Shown here in pieces: positions 24,520 to 35,656 of a stretch of 64,000 nt of DNA. The translations under genes were made by a program, and so were the position numbers. Within the stretch, counting starts at the first letter, position 1, and every line of letters begins with the position of its first letter. Source of the DNA: Platycnemis pennipes (Eukaryota; Arthropoda; Insecta; Odonata; Platycnemididae); NCBI GenBank assembly GCA_933228895.1, contig OW121854.1, positions 59,128,609 to 59,192,608 on the forward strand. The letters are read 5' to 3'. The notes under the pieces were generated by a model, which saw only the letters and a program-made list of their open reading frames with translations, made no database searches and had not been told where the DNA came from.

Positions 24520-24835
24520 GGATTAACTGGCGAACAAGTTCTGTGAAGGATATGAGAAAAGAGAAGTCTGACAAAAACATTAACAAGGAAAACAACGAGA
24601 ATTCCTTACCGGATACTTCTTGAAACATGATCTAATATCTGATGTTCGTCGAGGGAAAGGTAAAGGGAAAGAATGTTCAGGAAGGTCTCACAAGAGGTAC
24701 TAGGAGCAAGGAGTGAAAGATATAAACGAGAAATATTTTGTTGGTATGAAAAGGATAGCTGATAGAAGGTTCGATTGGAGGCCATTGGCAGTGGAGGGCA
24801 TTATCAGTGTGATGTAATGGATAAGACAATTCAGC
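24520..24835 (+). pseudogene. LINE reverse-transcriptase C-terminal tail, decayed
   Basis: Plus-strand frames give 'VKDINEKYFVGMKRIA' followed by 'DRRFDWRPLA' around 24712-24795. This corresponds to the basic C-terminal tail of arthropod LINE ORF2 that ends in a '...MKR(L/I)A.DR..WR' motif. Purine-rich upstream sequence is consistent with its decayed preceding part. Stops and frameshifts are frequent. Confidence 0.6.
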
Positions 24836-25189
24836 TAGCCAATGCTAGCCTTGGGAGAGGAAGAAAGGAAACAGCTTGAAAAATGTTGGCAGTAAATTTT
24901 ATAAATGGGCAGCATATAGGAGACAAAGGGACATGAGAGTACACGATAGGTAAAATATTGCAAGGCTAATGCGGAAGGAGAAACAATAATAGGATTGTTG
25001 TTGTTATTTGAAAAAGTCAGAAATAATATATAGTTTTATATGTCCAAATGGCAATGGCGCCATTAGGGCGATTATTTGCACCATTAGGGACACGTGCATA
25101 GGTATATAAGAATTTAAAATTAGAATTTATTCATGGAAAGGGAGAATCACGGATCGGAAGCAGCAGCCTTGTGTTGATGGATATTCCAG
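24836..25189. other. Purine-rich sequence downstream of LINE tail
   Basis: Possibly LINE 3' untranslated sequence, but no poly-A tail or target duplication is visible. Confidence 0.35.
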
Positions 25190-25250
25190 CGAAACGCCAG
25201 GATTTGAACCCATATGGGAGGTCAATACTCTAGCCACCACACTAACCCTA
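25190..25250 (-). repeat. tRNA-like sequence (SINE head), minus strand
   Basis: On the minus strand, an A-box-like 'TTAGTGTGGTGGCTAGAG' is followed at tRNA spacing by a B-box 'GGGTTCAAATCC' (plus 25200-25211). The arms are imperfect, so it is a SINE head or tRNA relic. Confidence 0.55.
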
Positions 25251-25439
25251 TGAAAGAATAGCATGATTAGATGACTTGAAGAGATAAATGAAACATGCTG
25301 AGGCGGAGGGATAAATAATCGTTTTGATGGGCTTGAATACCGTTTAAAGGATTCATTAAAACCTGCCCTAATCAGTAGTATGTTGATGAAAACAACATCG
25401 CAAATTTAGCATTCCAAACTGCTTAATCGATGACCCCTT

Positions 25440-25740
25440 CCAGCTCCACAACTCGTGACCATTTATGTTTCGCCCTTGGCGAAAGTGAGTGGATATGGTC
25501 AAGGTATTCTGACCCCACAACTGCGTGATTCCCGAAAACTCAGCGACCGGTCGCTAACCTCTCACTCTCTTCCTTCTTTCGCCGCCAGGTCGCCTCCTTT
25601 CCATGGCCTGCAAGAGGCCCGGTGGGTTCCCGCGGCTCGCGTGTTCCCTCCCGTCTCTCCACCCCCGAGCGCCTCCCTCACCGCCCACAAGCCCCCCCAC
25701 CAACTCCCCCTGTCCCCCGACCACCCATCGTGATTATATA
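25440..25740. other. C-rich island without a gene
   Basis: Strong C bias on the plus strand, especially 25570-25730, with many CC and CG words. Frames of 92 (plus) and 62 (minus) codons exist only because stops are rare here. No promoter or exon signal is decisive. Confidence 0.4.
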
Positions 25741-26147
25741 AAATGACCAAACCCTAGAGAGAGAGGATTGAAATTTGGCATAAAACGTAAGGATGGGTTG
25801 TGGATTCCTCCAGGCTGGGGATGGATAACTGGGCAAATATCCTGAATTGATGGGGAAAATTATTTCTCAATTGAAGCTGAAACATCTGTTTTAAAAATAT
25901 TTCATGGTGCCAAGAGGTAGTTTTCATTGTTGTACGTGCGGTTATTATTATCCCATCGTTATTGACAGATATCAGAGGGATGATAGACGGATATCACTTA
26001 TACAGCTTACGACGACTCTATTTTCATATAGGAATATATAGGACCTGTTATAAAAGTAGGATTAGTCTACTTGGTTTTTATTTTCTCCGACGAAATATCA
26101 AACCATATAACCTAAGATTTTAATTTTAAGGACAACACACATGATCT
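25741..26147. other. No gene seen
   Basis: AT-rich sequence between the C-rich island and a tRNA-like segment. Confidence 0.5.
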
Positions 26148-26215
26148 GGGTGGGATTCGAATCCTCAGCTTGCCCGACCGGCACGTTACCGACCTGGCTA
26201 TCGCGGCCGGCGCTT
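26148..26215 (-). repeat. tRNA-like sequence (SINE head), minus strand
   Basis: The minus strand shows an A-box-like 'TAGCCAGGTCGGTAACG' and a good B-box 'GGATTCGAATCC' (plus 26153-26164). No terminator T run suitable for a functional tRNA is evident. It lies just upstream of a Penelope-like relic in the opposite orientation. Confidence 0.55.
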
Positions 26216-26309
26216 TTTTAGTTCCCAATACTTCTAATCATTCAATCCAAATTTCCCGATCTCTTACTACCTTTACCACGTTTACCCAACATTATTCCTT
26301 CAGTAAATT

Positions 26310-27240
26310 CTTCGTGGGTTTTCCACCGGGTCACGTATTCAGCTGCCGTGTCTGTCTCAGAGAACCCGAGAGGCTACCAAGGTTCCTAGACCACATGAAC
26401 GAACAACACCCCAAAATGAAGTTTACATTGGAAACGGGAGCCAACAAGAGTACCATTCCTTGATATTCTGGTCCACCCAAAGGAAGACAGGATCCTGGGA
26501 ACCGGAGTCAATCAAAAACCTTTACATTTACTTAAATGGACGCAGCCACCACCACCCCTCCCAACGGAGTGCAGGCCTGTCGACCCTGGCTCATCGTGCC
26601 TGATCGATAGCAGACAAAGAAACCCTGACAAAGGAACTAAAACACCTAAGGCAAACCTTTCGCCAAAATGGGTGCCACGAAGGAGAAAAATTGGTCCTGA
26701 AAATATCCTCCAAAAAGGATCTCCATAAAGAGTCTGAGGGAGAAAACCATCTGATTCCAGGACGTTCCACCAAAGAGGAAGAGGAACCTGCTGCCAGAGC
26801 CTGCCTCCCATACATTTTCACCATCTCGGGAAAACTTTCCAGGGTACCGAAGAAATAAAATATAGAGACTATCTACAAAAGACCAGAAAAACTGGGGAAT
26901 CGTCTTGTCCGGGTGAAGGACATATGGAGACTTAACACTCCCGGAGTGCAGAGACTGGCCGGACCATAGAAACCAGAGTGAAGGAAAACAGGCGACAGCC
27001 ATCGTGGATCACATCCTAAGGAAAGACCACCGCATCTGTTTTGACGACTCCAAACTGATCAGTAGGGCAAAGGGATAGTGGGACCGTCTGACCAAATAGG
27101 CCATTGACATCCGTTTGGAGGAGAGAAACTTCAACAGAGATGCTGGGTATGCCCTCAGCGAATCGTGGAGCCCAATAATCCGAAAGATCAAGGAAGCGAA
27201 GACAAAAAGAGACAACGGCCAATCATGAGCCACCTGACCC
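26310..27240 (+). pseudogene. Penelope-like retroelement, RT end plus endonuclease relic
   Basis: Plus-strand frames give 'RFLDHMNEQHPKMKFT' near 26390-26430, then 'DILVHPKEDRILGTGV' near 26463-26510, then 'GPENILQKG' near 26695-26720. This is the order seen in Penelope-like reverse transcriptases after the catalytic palm: the LDVL-type and linker regions. Further on, 27000-27220 reads 'TAIVDHILRKDHRICFDD', 'WDRLTK', 'AIDIRLEERNFNRDAGY' and 'ALSESWSPIIRKI'. That is the C-terminal half of the GIY-YIG endonuclease domain. Two in-frame TAGs interrupt this last block, and the GIY-YIG box itself is not recognisable. It is a dead 5'-truncated copy. Confidence 0.85.
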
Positions 27241-27279
27241 GATCTAGAGGATATATGAAGGCGACAACATCTCAATCCG

Positions 27280-27330
27280 GCATCAATACGCTCAGGGCGA
27301 TGGCGAAGTCAGCCATTGAAACGTAGGTAG
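27280..27330 (+). other. Possible relict hammerhead-like motif at Penelope tail
   Basis: Just 3' of the endonuclease relic, GATGGC-GAAGTCA-GCCATT is followed by GAAACG. In Penelope-like elements a minimal hammerhead ribozyme with CTGATGA and GAAA cores flanks a short stem II. Here the first core has decayed to CTCAGGG, but stem and GAAA remain. The ribozyme identity is inference. Confidence 0.4.
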
Positions 27331-28013
27331 TTGAATACTTGACAAGGTGTAAAACCCCCGAAGAATAGACTCCATTAATTCGCCGGGAAAGAACTAAATC
27401 GTAAAATCTACCTTCAATTGTTTCCTGTAAAACACTCACCCTTTGAGACCTTCTCCATCCCCTCATTCATTCTGGTCTTAATTGTGCATCGAGTTAAGTG
27501 CTATCTACTTTAGAATATTAAGGGATTGTAGGAATAGGTGCGGAAACTCGTAAATTGAGAGTTCAGAAACATGGTCTTCATTAAATTGGAAAGAGGGAAT
27601 TTGGAAGCCTATGAGAGGTGAGGATTGAGAAAAATGGAAACTGGTAGAAGGAATAATTGAGGACAAATGATAAAAGAGATGAATCGGCAAGGGAGAAGGG
27701 TATGTTGGACGGAGATTTTAGACAAAAAAAGAAAGTGGATGAAGAACACTTTATTAGGCAGCGGGATGTGGAAGTAGATGGGAGAATATTCGAAGCGAAT
27801 AAGCGAGAAAAAGGAAGGTGAGTTATTCTCCCTTTTGTGGATGGCGAGAAGACAGAAGATATTAATATTCAAAGGCATTTCCGAATATATAGTTTTTGTG
27901 ATGGACGAGGCCAGTACTTTACCTCACCAAGTACTATAGTATTAGTAGAAGAAATATGTTTAAGGAGCGCCAACTGATAAGGTCGTATCGCACCGTCCAA
28001 TCTAACTTACTCC
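27331..28013. other. No gene seen; purine-rich 27.5-27.85 kb
   Basis: The plus strand is A/G-rich from about 27520 to 27850 and resembles the degraded purine-rich tails of LINE copies elsewhere in the window, but no diagnostic motif is left. Confidence 0.4.
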
Positions 28014-28016
28014 TAA

Positions 28017-28260
28017 AGGCCGCTTTACACGATACAATTTTTTGTACAATATCTTGTACTAACGTTGTATGAGGAAATTGTACTGTGTGAAGCGTCAAAT
28101 TGTGTGAACGCCAGTGCGAATGTCCGAATTACTGTAGGGAAAATAGAACCTGTTCTTATCTCCATCGTCTCAGGCTGTTCTAATTCCGTCCAGACAAACA
28201 CAATTTCGTTCAGTTTCATACATTAGTTTGTACAATAAATTGTATCGTGTAAATCGACCT
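28017..28260 (+). mobile_element. MITE copy 2
   Basis: 244 bp with the same inverted ends and internal sequence as copy 1, in the same orientation, flanked by TAA (28014-28016 and 28261-28263). Internal words shared with copy 1 include GTATGAGGAAATTGTAC and GGAAAATAGAACCTGTTCT. A short internal duplication near 28165-28185 distinguishes it. Confidence 0.85.
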
Positions 28261-28279
28261 TAATACACCCCCTCTTAAT

Positions 28280-28420
28280 CCTAAGACACACGCGACAGGA
28301 GGCAGGATTTGAATCCATGACCTTTAGTTTGCAAGGCTGGCTTGTTAATGACATGGCTTCCACGTTCGGTAGCGTCTCCGGCAGGTACGGACACCTCACC
28401 AACCCGATCAAAGCGTTTGC
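28280..28420 (-). repeat. tRNA-like B-box sequence (SINE relic), minus strand
   Basis: The minus strand carries a clear B-box, GGATTCAAATCC (plus 28305-28316), but the A-box is weak. It abuts the MITE. It is probably a decayed SINE head. Confidence 0.4.
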
Positions 28421-28559
28421 TCGTAAGATAGATTTAAGAGAAAAAAGAAAGCAATATGTATTGAAGATGGAAATAGTATTCTTTCGGACGGGGACAAGCG
28501 CCGTCGAAACCTACTTTAATCGATAGAATAATGTGGAATCGGAAACCGGGTCGGGATGA

Positions 28560-28860
28560 TCTAAAATCGACCCTATTCCCGTGGACATAATCCATATGAT
28601 GATGAATGCCATCTCCGCGCCGATGGAAGAGTAACCGAGAGCGCGGCGTGATCTCGTCACCGGTCGCCCATACTTTGTGCGAATTTCACGCTGGGCCGTC
28701 GTAGTTCGTCGCCGCGTAACGTGGGCGAGTATGTGGACGGGCGGCTGACGACACGGCAGCATTCGTGCCGCTACCATAAACGTGGCTCTCTGCGGTTCTA
28801 CATTCCGCTACCTTGAGACCACTGAAACGGAAACTTTGCCCGCGGCCCTAATTTGCGTCT
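28560..28860. other. CpG-rich island without a gene
   Basis: Dense CG dinucleotides between about 28610 and 28850. No exon or repeat was recognised. An 88-codon minus frame crosses it without known motifs. It is a candidate regulatory island or GC-rich repeat. Confidence 0.4.
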
Positions 28861-30769
28861 TTATACTGATCTCCGCGTGCGTACCTACATGTGTTGGAAT
28901 CGAATCATTACTTTCCCTTCATGAAAGATCTTTCCCATGCTTGAGCAATTGAGTTTAGAGTGGTACTTTGGCTATGCTCTTACAAGGAAGGCATGTTTTG
29001 TGAATAATAAACGGTTTATATGGTTAATTTGTGTGATAAGTCGTGGAATATTGACTTAATTGTTGAAATTATTTCCAGATTTCCATTTATTTATGCAAAC
29101 CTTTATTCAACAATGTTTTACTTAAAATAATGAAATATGCTCCACTTATAAGCCTGGTCTTCGCTGAAATATAATTCGGGCATTTTGATTTTTTTCAATA
29201 ATTTTATAAGAACTCAGGCATAACCTTAACTTTGTTTTTCATCTAAAGGTGAACGATTAAGAGTTCCTTAATGAAATATCTTTTTCAAACTACAGAGTAT
29301 TAGGGATATATATGCTGAGCTGGGAGAGAGTAAAGTTAAGTTAGGCATAAAATCGTTCATGATAAGCGTTATCTTCCCTACGGGGGTCAAAATGGTGATA
29401 TCTCAAACGGGTTGTAATCTGGAAATGAACTATACGGAACGAGAAATTTATATGCGAATTGCACCCTATTAAAGTGATTTAATATGTATCGATTGAATAC
29501 ACATTACTCAGTGGTTCTCCATTCATCATTTACAACCTTTCAAAGCCCTTCCCGTTAGACCATTACATTTATAGGCTCTGCACAGAAGAAGAGTTTTATA
29601 ATCCCAGTCAATATGCATAAGTGATACTTCATTTACAGCAATATGTATTTAATGTACTCATTGACCATTCTTATTGCGTCATGAAATAAATTAGTTCAAT
29701 TTTTCTTGCTTTAAATTTTTGCAAAATCGTTACCAACTAACGTTATTCCTTCTACTATACTTAGAGGGACACTTTCGTGCTACTGGTAATTCCTCGCGCG
29801 TATTCCTAGAAATATGTGATAGGCTCATCACGTAACGCTGTGCACTAAAAATACTTGCGTTTCTCATAGATCTTGGACCATTCTCTGAATTAGGTTCAAG
29901 AAAAGTGCATTAAAATGGGGAAAAGAAAGAAACTGATGTCATGCGAGACTATGCTTAGGTACAATACTAAAAGTAATGTGCGGCTTCTTTCTCTCTCTGG
30001 CCTTATTTGGTCTTCCAGTGATGATTTAAATGTATTCGTTGTATTTTTTGACATGCAAACCATTCCCTGCGAGTCATTGAACATGTTCCTATGAGCCATT
30101 ATGTCAAACCATGTAAAGTTAATTCTTTTAAATTAAAAAATATTTTATTTTAAGTTTCATTTAGATTTTTTTAGTCCCACGACACTTATTTTTTCATGAC
30201 GTTAAGGATATTCAATTTTCAGACCTCATTCTTGGGGATTCTTGTGCATGCAAAATTTTAGACATTTATTTTAAACCCTCTGCTATTATCCTGGACTTCT
30301 TAGCATTTCTTTCAGTGCCATCTTCCATTAATTATAAACAGTTTCCCTCTTCAACTCCTCTCTCCAACTTACCATATAAAATACAATATTTTTCTATTAC
30401 ATAACCATGTACATACATACCACAGATCTCTCTGTCTATTCCAAACTTTATCCATAATTTACCTTCCATCCCGTACTTTAAATGAAGCTTCTGTTTTCAT
30501 TCCAACATTAATGCGTTGTAGGCACTTAAAATATTTAAATATATGTTCGCATATTATATGATAAGCTTAAAAAGTACAATTCCACGGACTAAATGAATTT
30601 TTAGAGATGAATTGACAATTCCTACTGGGAGAAAAATATTAACAAACTTAGGTATGTTCTCCGGAAACTCCAATGAAGCCACACTTTAAAAGCCGGTAGA
30701 TTATCCGCTTTTGTGATATGGGAATAAATGAAAATGAAGAAATTTAGGTGTTTTGAAGGGTTTTGAGCT
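28861..30769. other. No gene seen
   Basis: Long AT-rich stretch with short frames only; no element ends were seen. Confidence 0.5.
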
Positions 30770-31000
30770 TTGAGGGTTTCAAGGGCAATTTATAGGAACC
30801 AGTAAGTACTAGGGGTATAGGGGAGGAAAGGGCGTTGACTGAATAAATTAGGGGAAGATAAAATGAGTGAATGGTATGGAAAGTTAAGTAAGCGTAGTAA
30901 AGTGAGGAGAAAAACTGTTAGTTTGTATCGAATTATTGCTGGTAGGAGGTATGAGGGGCCGAAGAGGGACATCATGTAATATGTAGGCGTGTGGTAAGAA
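30770..31000 (+). pseudogene. LINE 3' tail fragment
   Basis: 30945-31000 aligns by eye with 49660-49725: both read TATGAG(T/G)GGC(T/C)GAAGAGGG followed by a similar 30-base stretch. The purine-rich upstream sequence is compatible with a decayed LINE ORF2 tail. No catalytic motif is present. Confidence 0.5.
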
Positions 31001-31034
31001 TCAAATGTCTATTTAGACCTACTTTCATCGGTAG

Positions 31035-31185
31035 GATACTGCTGATAATCCACACTTTCTGCCTTCCCCTAATTTCATCTATCAAATTTCTTTCCTCTCC
31101 TACCAATTCTAGAAATCGTGTAGAAGTGATGGAGGACATTGTGTGAAAGACACGTTGCCTAAGAAGAAAATTTACGCCCATTTAA
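31035..31185 (-). pseudogene. LINE reverse-transcriptase C-terminal fragment
   Basis: The minus strand encodes 'LVGEERNLIDEIRGRQK' followed by 'VWI', matching the '(V)GEER.L...IR.R...(W/L)(I/L)GH' segment before the GHILR motif of arthropod LINEs. It is oriented opposite to the adjacent plus-strand fragment, so two insertions or a rearrangement are involved. Confidence 0.6.
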
Positions 31186-31324
31186 GCCTGCATTAACATG
31201 TACAACATTGACTCATCCATCGTCATCCTAGTTTCAGCAACATGGAGAGACAAATCCTAGGAATGCAGAGTGATGTAGTAGAGGGAGGACCTATTAAATC
31301 CATTTTTGTTCAGCCTATTGAGTT

Positions 31325-31860
31325 ACATTGTGTGGAAAATCTCGATCGGGTCCTACGTGCGATTCTCTCGGCCTCTCCCGTCTCCGGGAACAAGAAACTA
31401 CTCCCGACGCCTACTCCCGCGGGCGCCCTTGCCTCCGAAATCTCGTCCACCGGGTCACACCTCTCGGTACTTGGCAACAACGTTGGAATCCTCCCTCGGT
31501 CCCCGGCGCCACGCGCCAAATTAGGTTCCCCCTCCGAGGATGATCACCGAGACGCGGGACGTCCCAGCCGGGCGCCCGTCGGTGTTCCCCTCGGCTATTA
31601 AAATCTTGTTACGCCGCGGCTTCTTGCAAATACGCCGGTGATTAATAAGAAGTGCATCTGTCCCGCCGCGATATGCACCTGTCACTTGTGCAGCCTCCGT
31701 CCTCTCTTTCGTTACCCACGCCGGCTTTCAAGCTGTGGAGTGGGTGGCTTCGGATTCTGTGGGCGGCGGTTCTCGACCGTCCGACGACAAGTCGTTGGCA
31801 AATTTTGCTAGTGCCGTCATCCATCGCTTTCTCTCCGCGACGACTGACAATTTTACTGTT
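31325..31860. other. CpG-rich island without a gene
   Basis: A marked CG-rich block, strongest at 31340-31600, with open frames of 69-119 codons in several frames on both strands. Multiple overlapping frames indicate composition, not coding. A TATTAAAA word lies at its right part (about 31598-31605). It is a possible promoter or enhancer island, unproven. Confidence 0.4.
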
Positions 31861-32159
31861 ATAATTTTGGAATGTGATGTGTGTAAAACAATAATGATAT
31901 TTGAGAAAAAATGAGGGATAGCTGAATTTCCACTGTGAAAAATTTACCTTGTAACCGCTTATGTCTTTGAAAACTCTGCTATTGTACATTTTAGCGAGTG
32001 ACTCCGCTAAAGTATTCGTGGCTAGTTTGCAATTCTCGGAAAGGTGAGTTAAAATCAAACTGAAAGAGAAAAGAAGCAAAAATAGTTCTCAAAACGGAGT
32101 CTTCAGAAATCATAAAAACAGCATTTGAGGAAGAAGTAAGAAAATAATGAGAAAAATAG
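31861..32159. other. No gene seen
   Basis: AT-rich sequence between the CpG-rich block and the LINE relic; no feature. Confidence 0.5.
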
Positions 32160-32840
32160 ACCAGACTAAGAGGGCATTAGCGATATCAAAGGGAAGAAAA
32201 GGGATTCAAATTATTCGAGGAAAAATAAGTATGCTGCGTTTCGCCGATTGACACAGTAATCATGGCAGTGTCGGAAAGATATTAAAGGAATACTCGGAAC
32301 TATTGACCAGATATCCCTTGAAGCTCAAAAAAATTAAATTGAGGTAATATCTTGAGTGCATGAATAAAAGCATGAACAGGTCAAAGAGCATTGCTACGTG
32401 GGAATCTGAGTGGGCAACGATGGACGAAAATGTAAACCTTAAATGTAGAAAAATGTAATCCTGGGAGCATTTAAAATACGGAGTTACCGTAGTCTGATAA
32501 AGTTCAAAGGGAATAAAAGTCAGAGATATTAAAACCAGGAGGCGAAGAAGAGGTCATAAAAATTGACTTGGATAGAGGAAATATGTCATTCATATTCTAA
32601 AGCGAAAATCTAGAGGGGAAATCTAGTCAAGTACATTTGAGAACTATGGTGTCATGGAGATACTCTTTGGTGGGAAAGCGGTTAGAAACAGTTGCCAAGG
32701 GAAACCTGTGTGGAAGTAGATTTAAGGAATGCCAAATAGAGAAGTTAAATTAGTATAAAAAGGTAAGTTAATTGAGTAGGTGATCTAATCAAGTGGAAAG
32801 TTTGTGAGTTCAGTCTTAGAATGAGCAATGATGATGATTT
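32160..32840 (+). pseudogene. LINE reverse-transcriptase domain relic
   Basis: Near 32230 a decayed 'MLRFAD' motif, the start of the RT (F/Y)xDD active-site box, is followed after a single-base shift by 'VIMAVSEKDIKGIL' and 'TIDQISLEAQKN'. A later 'WEHLKYGVTV' stretch (near 32467-32490) resembles the 'FKYLG' block of LINEs. The second aspartate of the active site is destroyed by the frameshift. It is purine-rich throughout with many stops: an ancient copy. Confidence 0.6.
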
Positions 32841-34259
32841 TACTTAATTACTCTTTGGAATTTTAATTTACTGTTTAATGACTGTACTGATTACGTCCTG
32901 CTGGTTTGCACCCACTCTGATTTACTTTTTCTCCTTCAATTCTCTTGAATACACTCTGATTTTTTACTTTTAATCTGTTCACTTCATGATATTTTCTATT
33001 TTTAATCCAATAAATGTTTCACATATTTTCCTCCCTTTTTTGACTTTCTTAGCATTATACCTTCCCTCGTTCTAGAATCACTTTCGTAAATCCGCTACTT
33101 TTTACTTTTTCTTTACTCCTTCCTTCTCCTTTTCCTCGTAGTATGCTCCAGTAATTTTCTTTTCTCTCGCAGCATCTCAAGAACTACCTCCTTCGTACCT
33201 TATAGTGCGTACATGTTATGGCGTCTTAATCATGACCATTTCATGAAGAGGTATGTAATAGACTTTTCTATAATAGATAGATGGTCGTCAACTATACGTA
33301 TTATATTGAAATATCGCCACATTTTTAACAATTTTGTAAGTATCTGTCTCTTAGTTATGCCCCATGAAACTTTCGTGAATCCCCTATAAACTCCATATGC
33401 TCTTACTACGTGCTGAAAACTAATAAAAATATAATACCTGCTCTCATTCATTACACGTTTGTTGATTTCTTGAGAATAATTGATCAGCATTTCTCCGGGA
33501 CCAACTCCTTTATGTGGTATGTTCCTTAGCTCGTATCAGCCATATCCTAAATTGCCATGTTTTTGGTCCAAGAATCACATGTAGAGAGATTACAAGATAA
33601 AATTGTTACATTACATTCTCCATATTCCAAATATGGGAAATGTAATTTTTGCTTGGTAATACTTCAGTTGCAGTCGTCGGCTATAGTAGCCGCTGACTTC
33701 ATTTCTTGTGCTTTTGATTCTACAACGATTCCGTGCCAAATAGGAGCAGGGACTTCATCGTTGATTTTACCTGAGCAAACAAGCATCAATATGACGAGAT
33801 GTGATTTGTGTGGCCACTAGAGTACCGATTTTACACCTTGAACATCTGAATTCAAATACAAATCGTGGCTGAAATTTTTCTGAGGAATGCAGTAGAAATT
33901 GTTCTAATCAGGAAAGAGAAGTTATCAAAGACGGGAACGTTTAAGAGAAAGGGGTACAATCTAGGTTTGCCGAGTAGGAGAAGTATTAGAATATTTTTTC
34001 GGGTTTTCAAAAGGCCTAGGTTATGTTACACCGTCTGATTTAGTCGTAAACCTGAGATAATACAATATTATTTTATTGTATTAAATCATTTTATTTTAAT
34101 TTTTATAAAATTAAAATTTTATTTTATTAAAAATTAAATTTCAGAATTAATAAATCTTGTTTATGTTAAGTCCGAAAGTGCTGTCCCACCACGTAACGCC
34201 TTATACAGTTGAATTAACTAACTTTTTGTCAAAATCACAAATTCCATGTCCCTTATTCG
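32841..34259. other. No gene seen; AT-rich low-complexity patch
   Basis: 34060-34145 is almost pure A/T with self-complementary words. An 87-codon frame at 33557-33820 has several cysteines but no recognised motif. No element ends were found. Confidence 0.45.
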
Positions 34260-34860
34260 CCTTCCCCGAATTACTGCAACGATGACGTCAACATGAGCTT
34301 GCTACGTAATTCGGAACTGAGCTTCTCCAGGCTCGCTAATGTAATAGTTTCACCGGTTTCTCTTTTGAAAGGCGAGAATAATCCTCGGTGTCTGGGTCTT
34401 CACTCTCCTTTATCCTGCATTTTCTTTCTCAACCTCTTTCCGTCACCTTTCCACATCTCCCTCTCGTGCCTCCTCCCTCCACTACTCCCCTCTTCTTTCC
34501 CTACATGAACGGGCGACAAGCCTGCACCCCACGTAAACTGTATTTTTCGGGTTGACGCAATTCGCAGCGATCCGAAATTTGCTGATTATTCCCCCCTCTC
34601 CCTCCCTCTTTGCCGCCCCCCTCTCCCGAGTGTCCGACCTTCGCCGAACTGCCTTGCGGTCGACCGCTGCCATATAGGTCCTCGTCGTCTCTCGCCTCAC
34701 CTCCCCGCCACTCTCTCCGTCTCCCTCTTTCCCCTTCTTCTTCTCCTCCTCCTCATCCTCTCTCTGACTTCCCCACTTTCACGCCAGAACACTCTCCCTC
34801 TCTCTTTCCTTTCGCCTTTTTCTCTCGCTTTCTCTATCTTTTACACTCATTCAATATATA
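34260..34860. other. Pyrimidine-rich GC island
   Basis: From about 34400 to 34850 the plus strand is overwhelmingly C/T (CTCTCC and CCTCCT words). The start (34292-34302) shares ATGAGCTTGCT with 11136-11146. The strand asymmetry makes frames of 71-89 codons appear open. It could favour triplex or other non-B DNA; no gene is recognised. Confidence 0.45.
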
Positions 34861-34986
34861 TCCAGTTGTATTTTGTTGATATCCTATTTTGTTACTGTAA
34901 TTTCATATCAATTTCTACTTTATATAACAGTATTTATCATGTGTATCATGCTCATGTCTTGACGAGCGATTAAATGGATGGACTTT

Positions 34987-35002
34987 TCTATCTATCTATC
35001 TC
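34987..35002. repeat. Short TCTA microsatellite
   Basis: About four TCTA units in a row. Confidence 0.8.
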
Positions 35003-35039
35003 CCCCGCTATCTTAGATTTCCGTAGCTAGTCTACTCAA

Positions 35040-35470
35040 TCCTTGAGTATTCGAAATGACAATACATCATTGTCACTTGCCAGGCCTCATTTAGATTATG
35101 CTGCTAGTATATGGGATCCACTTGAGGAAGGTATGATGAAGGAATGAGAGCGTGTAAAAAGGAATTCAGAAAAAATTGTTAAAGGTCGTACTATATTTGT
35201 TCTAGTATCACGAGATTTATTTTAAAAAATTGGGTGGGAATCACTATCAGGACGCAGATTAAAATGTAGTCTAAGCCTTTTAATTCAATTTGAAGCTGAT
35301 ATATTCGAAAATTACATAATAAATATATTTAGAACCCCTGCGTGTTTTGCTAGATTTGGTCAGATAAGATTAGATAGATAAGAGAACATAATAGGCGGTT
35401 TAGTAGAAGGATAGGTAGGTGAAATGTTGTTAGAGATGTCTGTAATGCATGAAGCATGTTTTTGCATCAC
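35040..35470 (+). pseudogene. CR1/jockey-type LINE reverse-transcriptase C-terminus
   Basis: The plus strand encodes 'RPHLDYAASIWDP' near 35082-35120, the conserved (L)VRP.L(E/D)YA...W(D/N)P block of CR1/jockey-like RTs. Then comes 'IGWESLSGRRLK' followed by 'CSLSLLIQFEADIFENYI' and 'INIFRTPACFARFG' near 35232-35360. Order and spacing fit the C-terminal 120 residues of that LINE group. Internal stops and frameshifts make it dead. It is a different LINE lineage from the GHILRHDGL-type copies elsewhere in the window. Confidence 0.75.
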
Positions 35471-35656
35471 TAACTCATGCATACTTGCGTAATACAAATA
35501 AATATATTTCGAGAAATGCCTTTGTAACAAGTACTCATTTCATTACTATGCATATACTAACCATCTAGTTGCATGAGACACATATCTAACATGACTCTAT
35601 GAAGTAGTCGTACCCTATCTCTTTGTTGCATATAAGTAGTACAATGTAGCTAGTAG

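Noticed and set aside
30770..31185. Twin-primed single LINE insertion
   Set aside because: The plus-strand 3' piece lies left of the minus-strand piece, which is the wrong order for a 5' inversion by twin-priming. Two insertions or another rearrangement is more likely.
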